Of a DNA stretch of 64,000 nucleotides, positions 33,631-42,424 are shown piece after piece (the stretch's first letter is position 1; the number at the start of each line of letters is the position of its first letter). The notes under the pieces are model-generated. The model ran no database searches. It was given only the letters and a program-made list of their open reading frames with translations, and had not been told where the DNA came from. Both the position numbers and the translations under genes were made by a program. Source of the DNA: Scatomorpha sp964345235 (GTDB lineage Bacteria; Bacillota; Clostridia; Oscillospirales; Oscillospiraceae). The DNA is taken from assembly GCA_964345235.1 (NCBI GenBank), contig CAYFQE010000002.1, forward strand, positions 20,581 through 84,580, given 5' to 3'.

Positions 33631-34193
33631 AATATTTTTACTCCTACTGTTTTTAAAAGCCTATATAGCGTATTTAACGGGAAACCAACAGCATTGTAGT
33701 AGTCGCCCTCTATTTCTTTTATAAAGAGAGATGCTCCTCCCTGTATTCCGTAAGAACCCGCCTTATCTAATGGCTCTCCGGTTTTGACATAGCCTATTAT
33801 ATCTTCACGCTCGATTTTATCAAAGTATACCTTTGTTAAAACCGCCTCGCTTAGGACTTTTTCTCCGCTTATCACACAGAGCCCTGTCCAGACCTCGTTC
33901 ATCTTGCCGCTCAGGCGTTCAAGCGTTTTTACGGCATCTTCACAATTCTCGGGCTTGCCGAAAATCTCGCCCTCGAAGGCCACTACCGTATCGGCGGCAA
34001 TTATTATATCATCTTTTGCCCTTCTTCGTCTAACATCTAAAGCTTTTTCCATGCTTATTTTAAGCACAAGCTCTTTCGGGTCTTTAATGTCGATATGTTC
34101 TTCATACTCAGACGGCACAACAATATATTCTAAGCCGAGCCTCTCCATAAGTTCTTTTCTTCTGGGGGAGGCGGATGCTAAAACTATGCTCAT
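33627..34193 (-). CDS. maf: Maf family nucleotide pyrophosphatase
   Basis: A 188-residue Maf protein, a house-cleaning phosphatase that hydrolyses non-canonical or methylated (d)NTPs. It shows SASPRRKELMERLGL, the AADTVVAFEGEIFGKP motif and the EPLDKAGSYGIQG signature. ATG 34193 is selected: it gives the conserved IVLASASPRR start and has GAAGGG at the right distance; the frame further upstream belongs to the U32 gene. Maf is commonly encoded with mreBCD in Firmicutes. Confidence 0.94.
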   Translation of the reverse strand: MSIVLASASPRRKELMERLGLEYIVVPSEYEEHIDIKDPKELVLKISMEKALDVRRRRAKDDIIIAADTVVAFEGEIFGKPENCEDAVKTLERLSGKMNEVWTGLCVISGEKVLSEAVLTKVYFDKIEREDIIGYVKTGEPLDKAGSYGIQGGASLFIKEIEGDYYNAVGFPLNTLYRLLKTVGVKIF

Positions 34194-36265
34194 CTTACGC
34201 CCTTCATATAGAGTCCGCGGCTGAGACCGTTCGGTCTGTAGTCGCTTAAACCCATACACGCCCTGGCTGTTTCGACACATTCTCTGGAGCCCTCGCTTGT
34301 AAACCTGATTCTGGCGCCCCAAATGCCCATCCTCTTAAATTCGTCCATTCTATCGGCAATATAAACCTTTTTATCTCCGCTGACTAAGTTCCTTCCTCCG
34401 TATTCGCCGTCTACCGGATATACGCTGCCCCAGTTATCGAACATTTTGGCCTGTATGGCCGGATCTATTCTTCCGCTGGGGGCTCTGGCTATCCAAAGCT
34501 CGCTCAACATCGTCGGCATCCTGCCGTAGATTATTAGCTCGGTATCCAAGGATTTTGTGAGCCTACTTATCTGATCGAGACGAAGTTCTGTTGAAGCTGT
34601 AGCCGAGATCAGCCCATGCTCTGAAGCAAGCTTGAGCGCATGTGAGTTGAACAGATTGAGTCCCCAGTCGCCTCGGACATTCATATTGAGAAGGGTGCAG
34701 AGCTCAATGTGTCCGAAATTGCTCACAATGGCCTCGTCCACGCCGGAATCTCTGGTTTTCTTTATGCTCTCGACTATTTCCTTGAGCTCGAAATCGTGTA
34801 TAATTGGCGGCACGACCGCAACGGCAATTGCCCCCTGCTCCTTAAACGGACGCAAAAGCTCGGTTTCGTGCGCATATTGAAGCGGAACATATATGTAGTT
34901 CGGCTTTAACTCCGCAAGCTCACGAGTCAGCTGCTCTCGCTCTCTTACTTCGATGATGGTTTTAACTTCGAGCACTTCTTTGCTCGATTCGAGCTCTTCA
35001 GGCACACCGCCTAACTTAACCTCCGGAGCCTTTGCTCTTCTTCGGCTGAGCCTGGAAATTATCTGCGTTCTGGCCTCCTGTACCGTGTTTTCGGGAAGAG
35101 TAAGCCCTTCTTCGGTATACGCCATAACCTTGTCTACATAGTAGGGCGTTTCCCCTGTTTTGTAGAGCTCCATCTCTAAATCACGCTCATTTATTGCGTG
35201 AGCTTTTGCGGCCATGCTCTTTGGTCCCTGATAAACAACCCTGTTCCCGTCCCCATCTTCTGCAGCCACTCTAAACCTTTTATTTCTCTCCAGCACCGCA
35301 TAGATATTCACGGGCACGCGCCTGCGCTCAGACTTGGAATATTCATCTCTGACATCCGATAGAAGATTTTCAATAGCCTTATCGGGCTCATCATAATCTC
35401 CCATTAGATTCTCGAGCCGTCTTTCAGCCGTAAAAAATTCATCTTGAAATTTTCTGTCTGAGAATGCAAATTCTATGTCGGACATCTCGGGCGGCGACAA
35501 AACCGAGGCATTATCGATACTTCTTCTCATAACTGTGCATAAAAGCGCCGTTTTTTCGGGCTCTGTTACGCTCTTTCCTATGTGGAGAGATTTTATTCCC
35601 ATCTCCATAAATTTCGGAATATACTTGAGAAGAGAAATGTCGTTCATTCGCATGGGGTGGTCTTCCATTCTGTGTCCGAAGCTGAATTCTCTTCGGCAAT
35701 ACCTGTTGCAGTCGCCTCTGTTGCAGCTGAGGTTTTCTGCGAAAGCCGGCAGATAGCAAAGCCCCGGCCTGGCTACGCAGCTTTCACCGAAAACCATGAC
35801 CGAAAAATCCATGTCGATATTTTTACTGAAAATTTCAATTTCACCGGAGTTCATCTGTGGAGGTAAAAATATTCTTTTAATCCCCAGCTCCTTGGCTTTC
35901 TTGAAGCCGGCTACGTTATGTAAACCAAGTCTTTCTCCGGCAAAGATATCTGTTTCGGGCAAGGCTGTGGAAACTATAGGCACAGCGCCCCAGTCCTGAA
36001 CTATAATGGCTGAAACTCCCTGCTGTGCGCCCTCTTGAATAAGGGACACAAAGCCGGGTATTTCACGGTCGGAAACCAGACTGTCGAATTCCAAATAAAC
36101 ACGACAACCTCTTACTCGGCAATATCTCAGAGCCTTTTCAAAGTTGCTCTTTGAAAAGGCAGCTGGTCTGAATCCGCCGAATCTTATATAAATTGAATCT
36201 GCGCCACTTTGTACAGCTGCAATTACCGCCTCGGGATTTGCCGCATACGCAAGCAGTTCAAGCAT
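34190..36265 (-). CDS. U32 family peptidase, long form
   Basis: A peptidase family U32 (collagenase-like) protein of 691 residues. The N-terminal TIM-barrel-like part starts ELLAYAANPEAVIAAVQSGADSIYI and holds VFGESCVARPGLCYLP and SCNRGDCNRYCRREF, the cysteine cluster found in U32 proteins tied to RNA or cofactor modification. The second half carries another U32-like repeat (EAIVSNFGHIELC, GDWGLNLFNSHAL) as in the DUF3656-containing long forms. ATG 36265 follows GAGGA; the TTG-type start 27 nt upstream has no ribosome site. First gene of the minus-strand maf-mre unit. True peptidase activity is not established for many family members. Confidence 0.88.
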   Translation of the reverse strand: MLELLAYAANPEAVIAAVQSGADSIYIRFGGFRPAAFSKSNFEKALRYCRVRGCRVYLEFDSLVSDREIPGFVSLIQEGAQQGVSAIIVQDWGAVPIVSTALPETDIFAGERLGLHNVAGFKKAKELGIKRIFLPPQMNSGEIEIFSKNIDMDFSVMVFGESCVARPGLCYLPAFAENLSCNRGDCNRYCRREFSFGHRMEDHPMRMNDISLLKYIPKFMEMGIKSLHIGKSVTEPEKTALLCTVMRRSIDNASVLSPPEMSDIEFAFSDRKFQDEFFTAERRLENLMGDYDEPDKAIENLLSDVRDEYSKSERRRVPVNIYAVLERNKRFRVAAEDGDGNRVVYQGPKSMAAKAHAINERDLEMELYKTGETPYYVDKVMAYTEEGLTLPENTVQEARTQIISRLSRRRAKAPEVKLGGVPEELESSKEVLEVKTIIEVREREQLTRELAELKPNYIYVPLQYAHETELLRPFKEQGAIAVAVVPPIIHDFELKEIVESIKKTRDSGVDEAIVSNFGHIELCTLLNMNVRGDWGLNLFNSHALKLASEHGLISATASTELRLDQISRLTKSLDTELIIYGRMPTMLSELWIARAPSGRIDPAIQAKMFDNWGSVYPVDGEYGGRNLVSGDKKVYIADRMDEFKRMGIWGARIRFTSEGSRECVETARACMGLSDYRPNGLSRGLYMKGVR

Positions 36266-36326
36266 AACTATCCTCAATATGTATAAAATCAAAATAATCA
36301 GCGATTAATCCCTGAATATTCGCTAT

Positions 36327-36376
36327 ATTGTATCACAAGCTTTGCCCTTGTAACAAGTACCAAAAAATGATATAGT
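36327..36376. promoter_or_regulatory. face-to-face divergent promoters sharing the -35 region
   Basis: Minus strand (U32-maf-mre): TTGTTA (36356-36351), 18 bp, TACAAT (36332-36327). Plus strand (dnaD): TTGTAA (36348-36353), 17 bp, TATAGT (36371-36376). The two -35 boxes overlap by 3 bp within a near-perfect inverted repeat CTTGT-A-ACAAG (36347-36357), so the two polymerases would exclude each other. Confidence 0.65.
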
Positions 36377-36408
36377 TAATTCCCAAAATCGTGAATTGAG
36401 GCAGGTTT

Positions 36409-37362
36409 ATGGCAGATAAAATAGTCAATTTAAATTCAATGTTTTGTCCGCTCTCTACAGAGGCAGCGGCAAGGCTTTTGAATGCCGAAAACCCACTCGC
36501 ATCCCATCTTTACATTTGGCTTATAAACGGTCGGAGTTACGAGGACTTTTTGAAGCTCCCCAGTTTGGGCGGCATAAAAGCCCGCGAGGCAATGGCGCAA
36601 CTTAAAGAGCTGGGTCTTGTCGAGGGCAAGGCAAGCTCTTTTATAGCTGAAATTGAAGATTTGCCTGATTATTCCGCCGAGGAAATAGTTGAGGGTAGCA
36701 AGGGCGACCCTATGTTCACGGCAGTGCTCGACGAGGCTCAGACCATTCTCGGCCGTATGCTCTCGAGAGCCGATTTGAAAATATTATACGGGATTTACAA
36801 CTACCTCGGTCTTCCGGCAGAGGTGATAATTGAGCTTATACACTACTGCTTAACGGAATACCGCAGAAGATACGGCGAAAACAAAGTTCCGAGTCTTCGC
36901 TTCATAGAAAAAGAAGCCTATATTTGGGCCAGAAATGAGCTGATGACTCTTGAGCTTGCTGCCGGCTATATATCGGCAATGGCGCAAAAGAGGGAAAAAC
37001 ATGAAATCGTCAAGAGAAGCTTCGGTATATACGGCAGAGAGCTCTCGGCCGGCGAGAGAAAATATATCGACAGTTGGCTGGAGGAAGGCTTTTCTTTGGA
37101 TATACTCATGCTGGCCTATGACAGGACCGTTACAAATACGGGCAAGCTTCAGTGGTCTTACTTAAACGGAATACTTAAAAACTGGAAAGCACAAGGTCTT
37201 TTAAGTGTTGACGATATTAAAGAGCAGGATTTACACAAAAAAGTTTCTGCTAAGCACACTCCCTCAACGAAGCCAGAAAACAGTAAGGACGAGATGAGAG
37301 AGCTTAGGCGCACTTTTGAAAAAGTCCACGGCAAGGTGCAAGGGGCGAAAAAAGATGAGTAA
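36409..37362 (+). CDS. DnaD domain replication protein
   Basis: A 317-residue DnaD/DnaB-like protein: an N-terminal winged helix (residues 15-75), and two copies of the DnaB2/DnaD C-terminal helical domain, the first around DLKILYGIYNYLGLPAEVIIELIHYCLTEYRRR and the second ending in the characteristic YLNGILKNW (about 238-246). Such proteins help load the replicative helicase at the origin and restart sites in Firmicutes. It overlaps the ATPase gene by 8 nt, mirroring the dnaD/dnaB-dnaI pairs of the phylum. Confidence 0.88.
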   Translation: MADKIVNLNSMFCPLSTEAAARLLNAENPLASHLYIWLINGRSYEDFLKLPSLGGIKAREAMAQLKELGLVEGKASSFIAEIEDLPDYSAEEIVEGSKGDPMFTAVLDEAQTILGRMLSRADLKILYGIYNYLGLPAEVIIELIHYCLTEYRRRYGENKVPSLRFIEKEAYIWARNELMTLELAAGYISAMAQKREKHEIVKRSFGIYGRELSAGERKYIDSWLEEGFSLDILMLAYDRTVTNTGKLQWSYLNGILKNWKAQGLLSVDDIKEQDLHKKVSAKHTPSTKPENSKDEMRELRRTFEKVHGKVQGAKKDE

Positions 37363-38359
37363 CGGCAATAATTTTATCTCTAACGCCAGACTAACACTGG
37401 CCGAAATTAGAGAAAAGAACGCTTCCGAGCTTAAGCGGCGCTATCGAGAAGTCTATGAAAAAATCCCCGAGCTCATGAGCCTCGACAGGCAGATTCAGGG
37501 CAGCATGATTGACTTTTTAAGGCTTTACAGCTCTCCCGACAGCTTTGAAAAAGACTTTAAATCCGAGTCTTTGAAAATCCAATCGGAAAATCTGTCATTA
37601 CAGGAAAAACGGCGCGAGCTTTTGCAGCTGAACGGCTATCCTGAGAACTACACCGATGAAATATACGACTGCGCCAAGTGCAAGGACACGGGTTTTATAG
37701 CTCATGAACGCTGCGATTGCCTGAACAGACTTATTAATATTGAAATTACAAAAGGGCTTTCGACTCTACTGACCGATGAGAACGAAAGTTTTGAGAACTT
37801 TAATTTAAATTACTATGACAATGTCCCCGACAGCTCCGGCGTATCGCCTAGAGAAATGATGGAAATGGTCTATGACACCTGCTTAAACTATGCCGAGAAC
37901 TTCGGCAAGGACTCTCCGAACCTTCTTTTCAGGGGCGGAACCGGTTTGGGCAAGACCTTTCTCTCGGCTGCAATTGCCAGAAAGCTTTTCTCGAATGGCT
38001 TCAGCGTTACATACGACACTGTTTTCGGTATGATTTCTCAGTTTGAAAAATCCAAGTTTTCAAAGGATCAGGGAGAGCGAGACGAGGCGGCCGCAAAAGT
38101 TTCTCACTACTTAAGCTCGGACCTTATGATTTTGGACGACCTCGGCACCGAAATGCAGACCTCTTTTTCTAAATCTGCGCTCTATGTGCTTATAAACAGC
38201 AGGCTTATAAATAAGCTTCCGACTATAATAAGTACGAATTTGACCTTGGATGAAATCGAAGAGCTCTATACACCTCAGATTTATTCGAGAATTCAGGGAG
38301 AATACCTGTTGCTCCCCTTCTTCGGGCGGGACATACGCCGAATAAAAAAAGAACTTTAA
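37355..38359 (+). CDS. DnaC/DnaI-like helicase loader ATPase
   Basis: A 334-residue AAA+ protein of the DnaC/DnaI family that loads the replicative helicase. A zinc-binding-like cluster CAKCKDTGFIAHERCDC (C-x2-C...C-x-C) lies before the ATPase, then Walker A RGGTGLGKTF, Walker B LMILDDLGTE, and a sensor region IISTNLTLDEI. ATG 37355 lies within the end of dnaD, and the family's usual start context is matched; longer versions from 37316 have no ribosome site. The transcript ends at the terminator at 38372-38410. Confidence 0.9.
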   Translation: MSNGNNFISNARLTLAEIREKNASELKRRYREVYEKIPELMSLDRQIQGSMIDFLRLYSSPDSFEKDFKSESLKIQSENLSLQEKRRELLQLNGYPENYTDEIYDCAKCKDTGFIAHERCDCLNRLINIEITKGLSTLLTDENESFENFNLNYYDNVPDSSGVSPREMMEMVYDTCLNYAENFGKDSPNLLFRGGTGLGKTFLSAAIARKLFSNGFSVTYDTVFGMISQFEKSKFSKDQGERDEAAAKVSHYLSSDLMILDDLGTEMQTSFSKSALYVLINSRLINKLPTIISTNLTLDEIEELYTPQIYSRIQGEYLLLPFFGRDIRRIKKEL

Positions 38360-38371
38360 GTTAAAATAGAC

Positions 38372-38410
38372 GGGCTGTAGCAAAACAAAAATTGCTACAG
38401 CCCATTTTTT
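38372..38410 (+). terminator. intrinsic terminator of the dnaD-dnaI operon
   Basis: Perfect 12-bp stem GGGCTGTAGCAA (38372-38383) with its complement (38392-38403), 8-nt loop, then ATTTTTT. Confidence 0.92.
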
Positions 38411-38426
38411 ATATAGTTTTTTTGAT

Positions 38427-38603
38427 TTAATAAGTTTCAACCTTATGGACAGAAATGCTCTCTATAATCTCGTCGATTTGTTCCCACATCTCTTCAAATA
38501 TTTTTTTGTCTTTGGCCTCCATATCTGCCCCGACATCTTTATTTACCCAAGAGACAATGTATACGCTGTCTTCATCCATAGCAAGAACCTTGTTATTAGA
38601 CAT
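38427..38603 (-). pseudogene. 58-codon gene remnant of unknown family, 5' end missing
   Basis: A minus-strand frame from an ATG at 38603 to TAA at 38429-38427, reading NNKVLAMDEDSVYIVSWVN, then an acidic helical part (KKIFEEMWEQIDEIIESIS). Codon use resembles a real gene. There is no ribosome site upstream, because the bases before the ATG are the inside of a crotonase gene on the other strand. It therefore looks like the 3' part of a longer gene whose 5' end was lost at about 38603. Family not recognised. Confidence 0.5.
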
Positions 38604-39202
38604 TTGTTGCAGGTGCCGATATTGCTAAAATGAGCACCATGACAGCTTTGGAAGGAAGAAACTTTGTGATTAGCGGCCATAAGCTAATGAACTTTATGGA
38701 AGCTATGGAAAAACCGATTATTGCTGCAGTAAACGGATTTGCATTAGGTGGTGGCTGCGAAATTTCAATGGCTTGCGACATTAGAGTTGCTTCAACTAAA
38801 GCTAAGTTTGGTCAACCTGAAGTAAATCTCGGAATAATCCCCGGCTTTGGCGGGACTCTAAGGCTTGCAAGACTTGTTGGAAAAGGCATGGCTATGTATT
38901 TAATTATGACAGCGGAAATGATTGGCGGCGAAGAAGCTTTCAGAATAGGTTTAGTTGAAAAAGTTGTTGACCCTGAAGAATTAATCCCTACTTGTGAAAA
39001 AATCGCTAAAACTATCATCTCCAAGGCTCCTATCGCCATTGCTACAGCCAAGTCAGCAATTAATAACGGCTATGATATTGATATGAAATCTGCAAGCAAA
39101 TATGAAATCGAAGCTTTTACAGCGTCATTTGGCTCAGAAGACAAAAAAGAGGGAATGGAAGCTTTCCTAGCCAAACGGCCTGCTGAATTTAAGAACAGAT
39201 AA
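38603..39202 (+). pseudogene. enoyl-CoA hydratase/crotonase, 5'-truncated
   Basis: The frame opens in the middle of the crotonase signature FVAGADI and continues normally through NGFALGGGCEISMACDIR (oxyanion hole), GQPEVNLGIIPGFGGTLRL (with the catalytic glutamate region) to a natural C terminus AFLAKRPAEFKNR. About 60 N-terminal residues that should precede FVAGADI are absent. The first ATG (38630) would start after that signature and has no ribosome site. Crotonase hydrates crotonyl-CoA in butyrate synthesis, usually within a bcd-etf operon, none of which is here. Codons are richer in A/T-ending forms than in neighbouring genes. Probably inactive. Confidence 0.8.
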
Positions 39203-39228
39203 TATTTTTTAGTAAAAAAATATTATCT
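39197..39228 (+). terminator. AT-rich hairpin after the crotonase remnant
   Basis: AGATAATATTTTTT (39197-39210) pairs perfectly with AAAAAATATTATCT (39215-39228), overlapping the crotonase stop codon. It is AT-rich and may act with the next hairpin. Confidence 0.45.
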
Positions 39229-39237
39229 TATGTATTT

Positions 39238-39282
39238 AAAAATAATTATCCACCTGTTTAAAATAGTGGATAATTATTTTTT
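39238..39282. terminator. bidirectional terminator between the crotonase remnant and the amino-acid ABC operon
   Basis: A 16-bp stem (39238-39253 with 39266-39281) flanked by A and T runs on both sides, so it can end transcripts from either direction. It overlaps the stop codon of the ABC ATPase gene. Confidence 0.8.
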
Positions 39283-40024
39283 ATAAAACCTTAGATAAGA
39301 AGTTTTGTAATCTTTCTGTTTTGGGAGCTGTGAAAAGTTTCTTGGGGTTTCCCTCTTCCACAAGCTTTCCGCCTTCGAGGAAGAGAGTTCTGCCCGAGAC
39401 TTCTCTTGCAAAATTCATCTCGTGCGTAACTATAACCATGGTCATGCCGTTTTCGGCAAGCTTTCTCATTACCTCGAGAACTTCGCCGACCATTTCGGGG
39501 TCTAAGGCGCTTGTCGGCTCATCGAATAGCATTACCTCGGGGTCCATACAAAGCGCTCTGACTATTGCAACCCTTTGTTTTTGACCGCCCGAAAGCTTTG
39601 AGGGATAAGTTTCTGCCCTGTCTTTCAGTCCGACTGTATCCAAAAGCTTGAGCGCTTTTTCCTCCGCCTCTTCCTGACTTGATTTTTTTAGGTTGATAGG
39701 AGCAAGCGTCAAATTTTCGAGTACGGTTTTGTGGGGAAAAAGATTGAAATGCTGAAATACCATGCCCATTTTCTGTCTGTGCTGGTCTATGTTTGTTTTC
39801 GGACTTATAAGGTCTATTCCCTTAAAATATATGTTCCCTTCAGTCGGTCTCTCCAATAGGTTAAGACAACGCAGAAATGTGGATTTGCCGCCGCCGGAAG
39901 GCCCTATCACGGAGATTACCTCTCCTTTTTCTATTGCAGTGCTAATACCGTCGAGAGCCTTGATTTTACCGTGTTCGTAGTATTTTTTTATATTTTCTAC
40001 GACTATAAGTCTGCTATCTTTCAC
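39281..40024 (-). CDS. amino acid ABC transporter ATP-binding protein
   Basis: A polar amino-acid ABC ATPase (GlnQ/ArtP-like) of 247 residues. Walker A GPSGGGKST, Q-loop VFQHFNLFPH typical of the family, signature LSGGQKQR, Walker B VMLFDEPTSALDPE and H-loop VTHEM. GTG 40024 is preferred because GGGAGG lies about 10 nt upstream and the family's start follows; it overlaps the permease gene by 11 nt. Last gene of the three-gene importer. Confidence 0.94.
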   Translation of the reverse strand: MKDSRLIVVENIKKYYEHGKIKALDGISTAIEKGEVISVIGPSGGGKSTFLRCLNLLERPTEGNIYFKGIDLISPKTNIDQHRQKMGMVFQHFNLFPHKTVLENLTLAPINLKKSSQEEAEEKALKLLDTVGLKDRAETYPSKLSGGQKQRVAIVRALCMDPEVMLFDEPTSALDPEMVGEVLEVMRKLAENGMTMVIVTHEMNFAREVSGRTLFLEGGKLVEEGNPKKLFTAPKTERLQNFLSKVL

Positions 40025-40760
40025 TGCTGCGGAGCCTCCCTTCAAGCTTATCCAAAAGCTTTGTGAGAATCATTATGATGAGAAGATATATGAGAGCTAT
40101 CAAAATAAAAGGCACAAAAAACTGATATGTTTTACCGCCAATAAGCTGAGCCGCTTTTGTTAAATCCCTGAGACCGATTACGGAAACAACCGAGGTCTCT
40201 TTTATAAGCGCTATAAACTCGTTTCCTACAGAAGGAAGTATGGTTTTAATCGCCTGCGGAATGATAATTAGTCTCATGGTTGCAGAGTAGCTGAAACCCA
40301 AAGACCTGCCTGCCTCCATCTGCCCTCTGTCTACGGACATAATGCCGCCTCTGACTATCTCGGCAACATAGGCGCCCGAGTTTATGCCGAAAGCCAAAAC
40401 CGCTATGGCCGCCTGATTTCTTGAATTCGTGAAAATCACAAAATAGAATATGAGAAGCTGAACCAGAACAGGCGTTCCGCGGATTACCGTTGTATAGATT
40501 TTGCAGATAGTATTTAACAGTTTTAATACTGCTGTTCTTTCGTTTTCAGGCTTCATCTCATAAGTGGATCTTATTGCGGCGATTAAGGTTCCCAAAACAA
40601 GACCCATAAGCATTGAAAGAGCCGTCACCTTGAGAGTGACGCCCAAACCTCCGAGATATAATTTCCACCTGTCGGCAACTACAAAGTTTTGTCTGAGCTG
40701 CTCGGCCAGTTCTGCGAAAAAGCTCGAGGCTTCCGCGGCGAGAATGTTTAGATTAAACAA
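40014..40760 (-). CDS. amino acid ABC transporter permease
   Basis: A 248-residue HisM/GlnP-type permease with about five membrane segments and the coupling motif EAGRSLGFSYSATMRLIIIPQA (the EAA loop). A conserved VIRGTPVLVQLL precedes it. The protein starts at TTG 40760 with AAGGAG 7 nt upstream. It follows the binding-protein gene after an attenuating terminator at 40778-40803. Confidence 0.93.
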   Translation of the reverse strand: MFNLNILAAEASSFFAELAEQLRQNFVVADRWKLYLGGLGVTLKVTALSMLMGLVLGTLIAAIRSTYEMKPENERTAVLKLLNTICKIYTTVIRGTPVLVQLLIFYFVIFTNSRNQAAIAVLAFGINSGAYVAEIVRGGIMSVDRGQMEAGRSLGFSYSATMRLIIIPQAIKTILPSVGNEFIALIKETSVVSVIGLRDLTKAAQLIGGKTYQFFVPFILIALIYLLIIMILTKLLDKLEGRLRSSER

Positions 40761-40777
40761 AATCCGGCTCCTTCCCT

Positions 40778-40803
40778 AAAAAGGGGGCGGCTGAGGCCGC
40801 CCC
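40778..40803 (-). terminator. internal terminator/attenuator between the binding protein and permease genes
   Basis: On the minus strand GGGGCGGC-CTCA-GCCGCCCC followed by C and five Ts. It lies between the binding-protein stop and the permease start of one operon, an arrangement that usually lowers permease and ATPase levels relative to the binding protein. Confidence 0.75.
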
Positions 40804-40825
40804 TCTGTCTTTAAACAAAATACTG

Positions 40826-41656
40826 CTATTCTGCCTTTATATACTTATTGACTATCTCCTGAACCTTGCCTGTTTCGATAAGCTCGCTCAGAGCCGCCTC
40901 GATGGCTGCCAAAAGCTCGGGATTATTTTTGCTTATGCCTATTGCATAATCTTCTTCTGTAAACTTGGCCTCCAAAATCTTAAGGCCCGGGTTCTGCGCA
41001 ACAAAGTCTTTGGCAGGCTCGTTGTCGATTACGACTGCGTCAACCTTACCGTCTATGAGAGCTTTTACCGCTGTGGGTCCGTTTTCGTAGGCAACTACCA
41101 TATCTTCGCCGTAACCGCCGTCTTCAACCGGAGCGGAGCAGTAGAAATAACCTGTTGTGTTTGCCTGTGTGCCTATTATTTTATTGTTTGCCAAATCGTC
41201 AATGGATGCGATATCGGAATCTTCCGTAACTATGACAACCTGAATGCCCTTGGCATAAGAAGTTGTGAAGTCAACATTCTTCTTTCTCTCTTCGTTCACA
41301 GTGAGCCCTGCCATGGCCATATCGCTCTTGCCCTGCTGAACGGATGTGATAACAGCTCCGAAATCCATATCATCGATAACAAGCTCTAGCCCAAGTTTTT
41401 CGGCAATCAGCTTTGCTATGTCGACATCGATGCCGATATACTCGTTGTCCTTATCTCCTATCATCTCGTAGGGCGGGAATGCGGCGTTTGTTGCCATGTG
41501 TAGTTTGCCTGCCTCGACTGTTGTGAATGCGGGGGCATCCGCTGTCCCTTCGGCGGGTTTTGCCTCAGGTTCTTTTGCGGGAGCGGCGCCGCAAGCGGCA
41601 AGGGATAAAAGCAAACAGATAGATAACAAAATCAGTATAATCTTTTTCATTTTCAT
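40826..41656 (-). CDS. amino acid ABC transporter substrate-binding lipoprotein
   Basis: An SBP family 3 protein of 276 residues with a lipoprotein signal (LLSICLLLSLAACG, lipobox cysteine at 22) and a Pro/Ala/Glu linker. The two-lobed fold is in the standard order: LHMATNAAFPPYEMIG, GIDVDIAKLIAEKLG, KSDMAMAGLTVNEERKK, ANNKIIGTQANTTG, DGKVDAVVID, and the terminal DYAIGISKNNPELLAAIEAAL helix. The TTNAAFPPY start suggests a general or polar amino acid. AGAGGTG precedes the ATG. It is expressed from a strong promoter at 41692-41720. Confidence 0.93.
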   Translation of the reverse strand: MKMKKIILILLSICLLLSLAACGAAPAKEPEAKPAEGTADAPAFTTVEAGKLHMATNAAFPPYEMIGDKDNEYIGIDVDIAKLIAEKLGLELVIDDMDFGAVITSVQQGKSDMAMAGLTVNEERKKNVDFTTSYAKGIQVVIVTEDSDIASIDDLANNKIIGTQANTTGYFYCSAPVEDGGYGEDMVVAYENGPTAVKALIDGKVDAVVIDNEPAKDFVAQNPGLKILEAKFTEEDYAIGISKNNPELLAAIEAALSELIETGKVQEIVNKYIKAE

Positions 41657-41691
41657 TGCACCTCTTTTAAATTACTGATGTGGTTTGGCGT

Positions 41692-41720
41692 ATAATACCA
41701 TTATGAAGGAGCAATGTCAA
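41692..41720 (-). promoter_or_regulatory. promoter of the amino acid ABC transporter operon
   Basis: On the minus strand TTGACA (41720-41715), 17-bp spacer, TATTAT (41697-41692), 35 nt upstream of the ATG. Confidence 0.82.
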
Positions 41721-41808
41721 CACCTTTTTCGAATAATATTCACTATTTCTCAAATAATTATTGCATATATCCATATATAACAGCGTTTGGTGCATATATA
41801 TTTATGCA

Positions 41809-42375
41809 TTACATCCATATTTTTTTATCGGTGACTATCATATCCATTGGGATATCATGGGGCTCGCGCGGGACTTCCCCGTATTTTTGCTCCTCGAAGG
41901 CCACGCCTATTTTAAGAGCGTTCCGAGCTTTCGGAAGGTATCTGTCGTAGTAGCCGCCGCCCTGTCCGAGTCTGTATTTATCTTCATCAAATAAAAGCAG
42001 AGGAACGATGATTATATCCAGCTCCTCGGGTTTAATAATAATGGAGTGTGCCTCATCGGGGGCGTAGATTCCGTGAGCCGAGAGCGTGAAATCGGAATAG
42101 GTGAAAGGCTTTAGAGCTTTCATCTCTCCGTTTTCCATCGCTCCCGGAAACGAAACACTGTATTTGTTTTCGGATTTTTGCAGAGCGTCAATAAGACTTT
42201 CCAGACTGACTTCCGAACCCAAGGCGATATATGCAAAAATATTTTTTGCCTTTTTTTCCTTTATTATTTTAAGAAGTTTTTCGCAGACAGCTTTGCTTTT
42301 TTCACGGCGCTCTTCCGAACCCAGCGACTTTCTTATTGCTCTGGCGTGAAGTCTGAGATTGGTTTTGTTTTCCAT
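41809..42375 (-). CDS. 5-formyltetrahydrofolate cyclo-ligase
   Basis: A 188-residue MTHFS family protein that converts 5-formyl-THF to 5,10-methenyl-THF with ATP. It has RKSLGSEERREKSKAV near the start and the signature LGQGGGYYDRYL with the ATP/Mg loop, followed by GVAFEEQ and the P-x-x-x-D-D-like PHDIPMDMIVT. ATG 42375 is preferred over the one 24 nt upstream because CGGAGGAAAT lies directly before it. Preceded by its own upstream terminator (42392-42419), so it may have a weak internal promoter or rely on read-through. Confidence 0.92.
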   Translation of the reverse strand: MENKTNLRLHARAIRKSLGSEERREKSKAVCEKLLKIIKEKKAKNIFAYIALGSEVSLESLIDALQKSENKYSVSFPGAMENGEMKALKPFTYSDFTLSAHGIYAPDEAHSIIIKPEELDIIIVPLLLFDEDKYRLGQGGGYYDRYLPKARNALKIGVAFEEQKYGEVPREPHDIPMDMIVTDKKIWM

Positions 42376-42391
42376 ATTTCCTCCGAAAGAT

Positions 42392-42419
42392 AAAAGCAAG
42401 AGAAGTTTCTCTTGCTTTT
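42392..42419 (-). terminator. terminator between fakA and the cyclo-ligase gene
   Basis: AAAAGCAAGAGA pairs with its exact complement around a 4-nt loop and is followed on the minus strand by TTTTATCTTT. It lies 5 nt past the fakA stop. Confidence 0.75.
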
Positions 42420-42424
42420 GATTT

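Noticed and set aside
38630..39202. Functional short enoyl-CoA hydratase starting at ATG 38630
   Set aside because: The frame begins after the conserved FVAGADI, has no ribosome site and lacks the N-terminal half of the CoA site.
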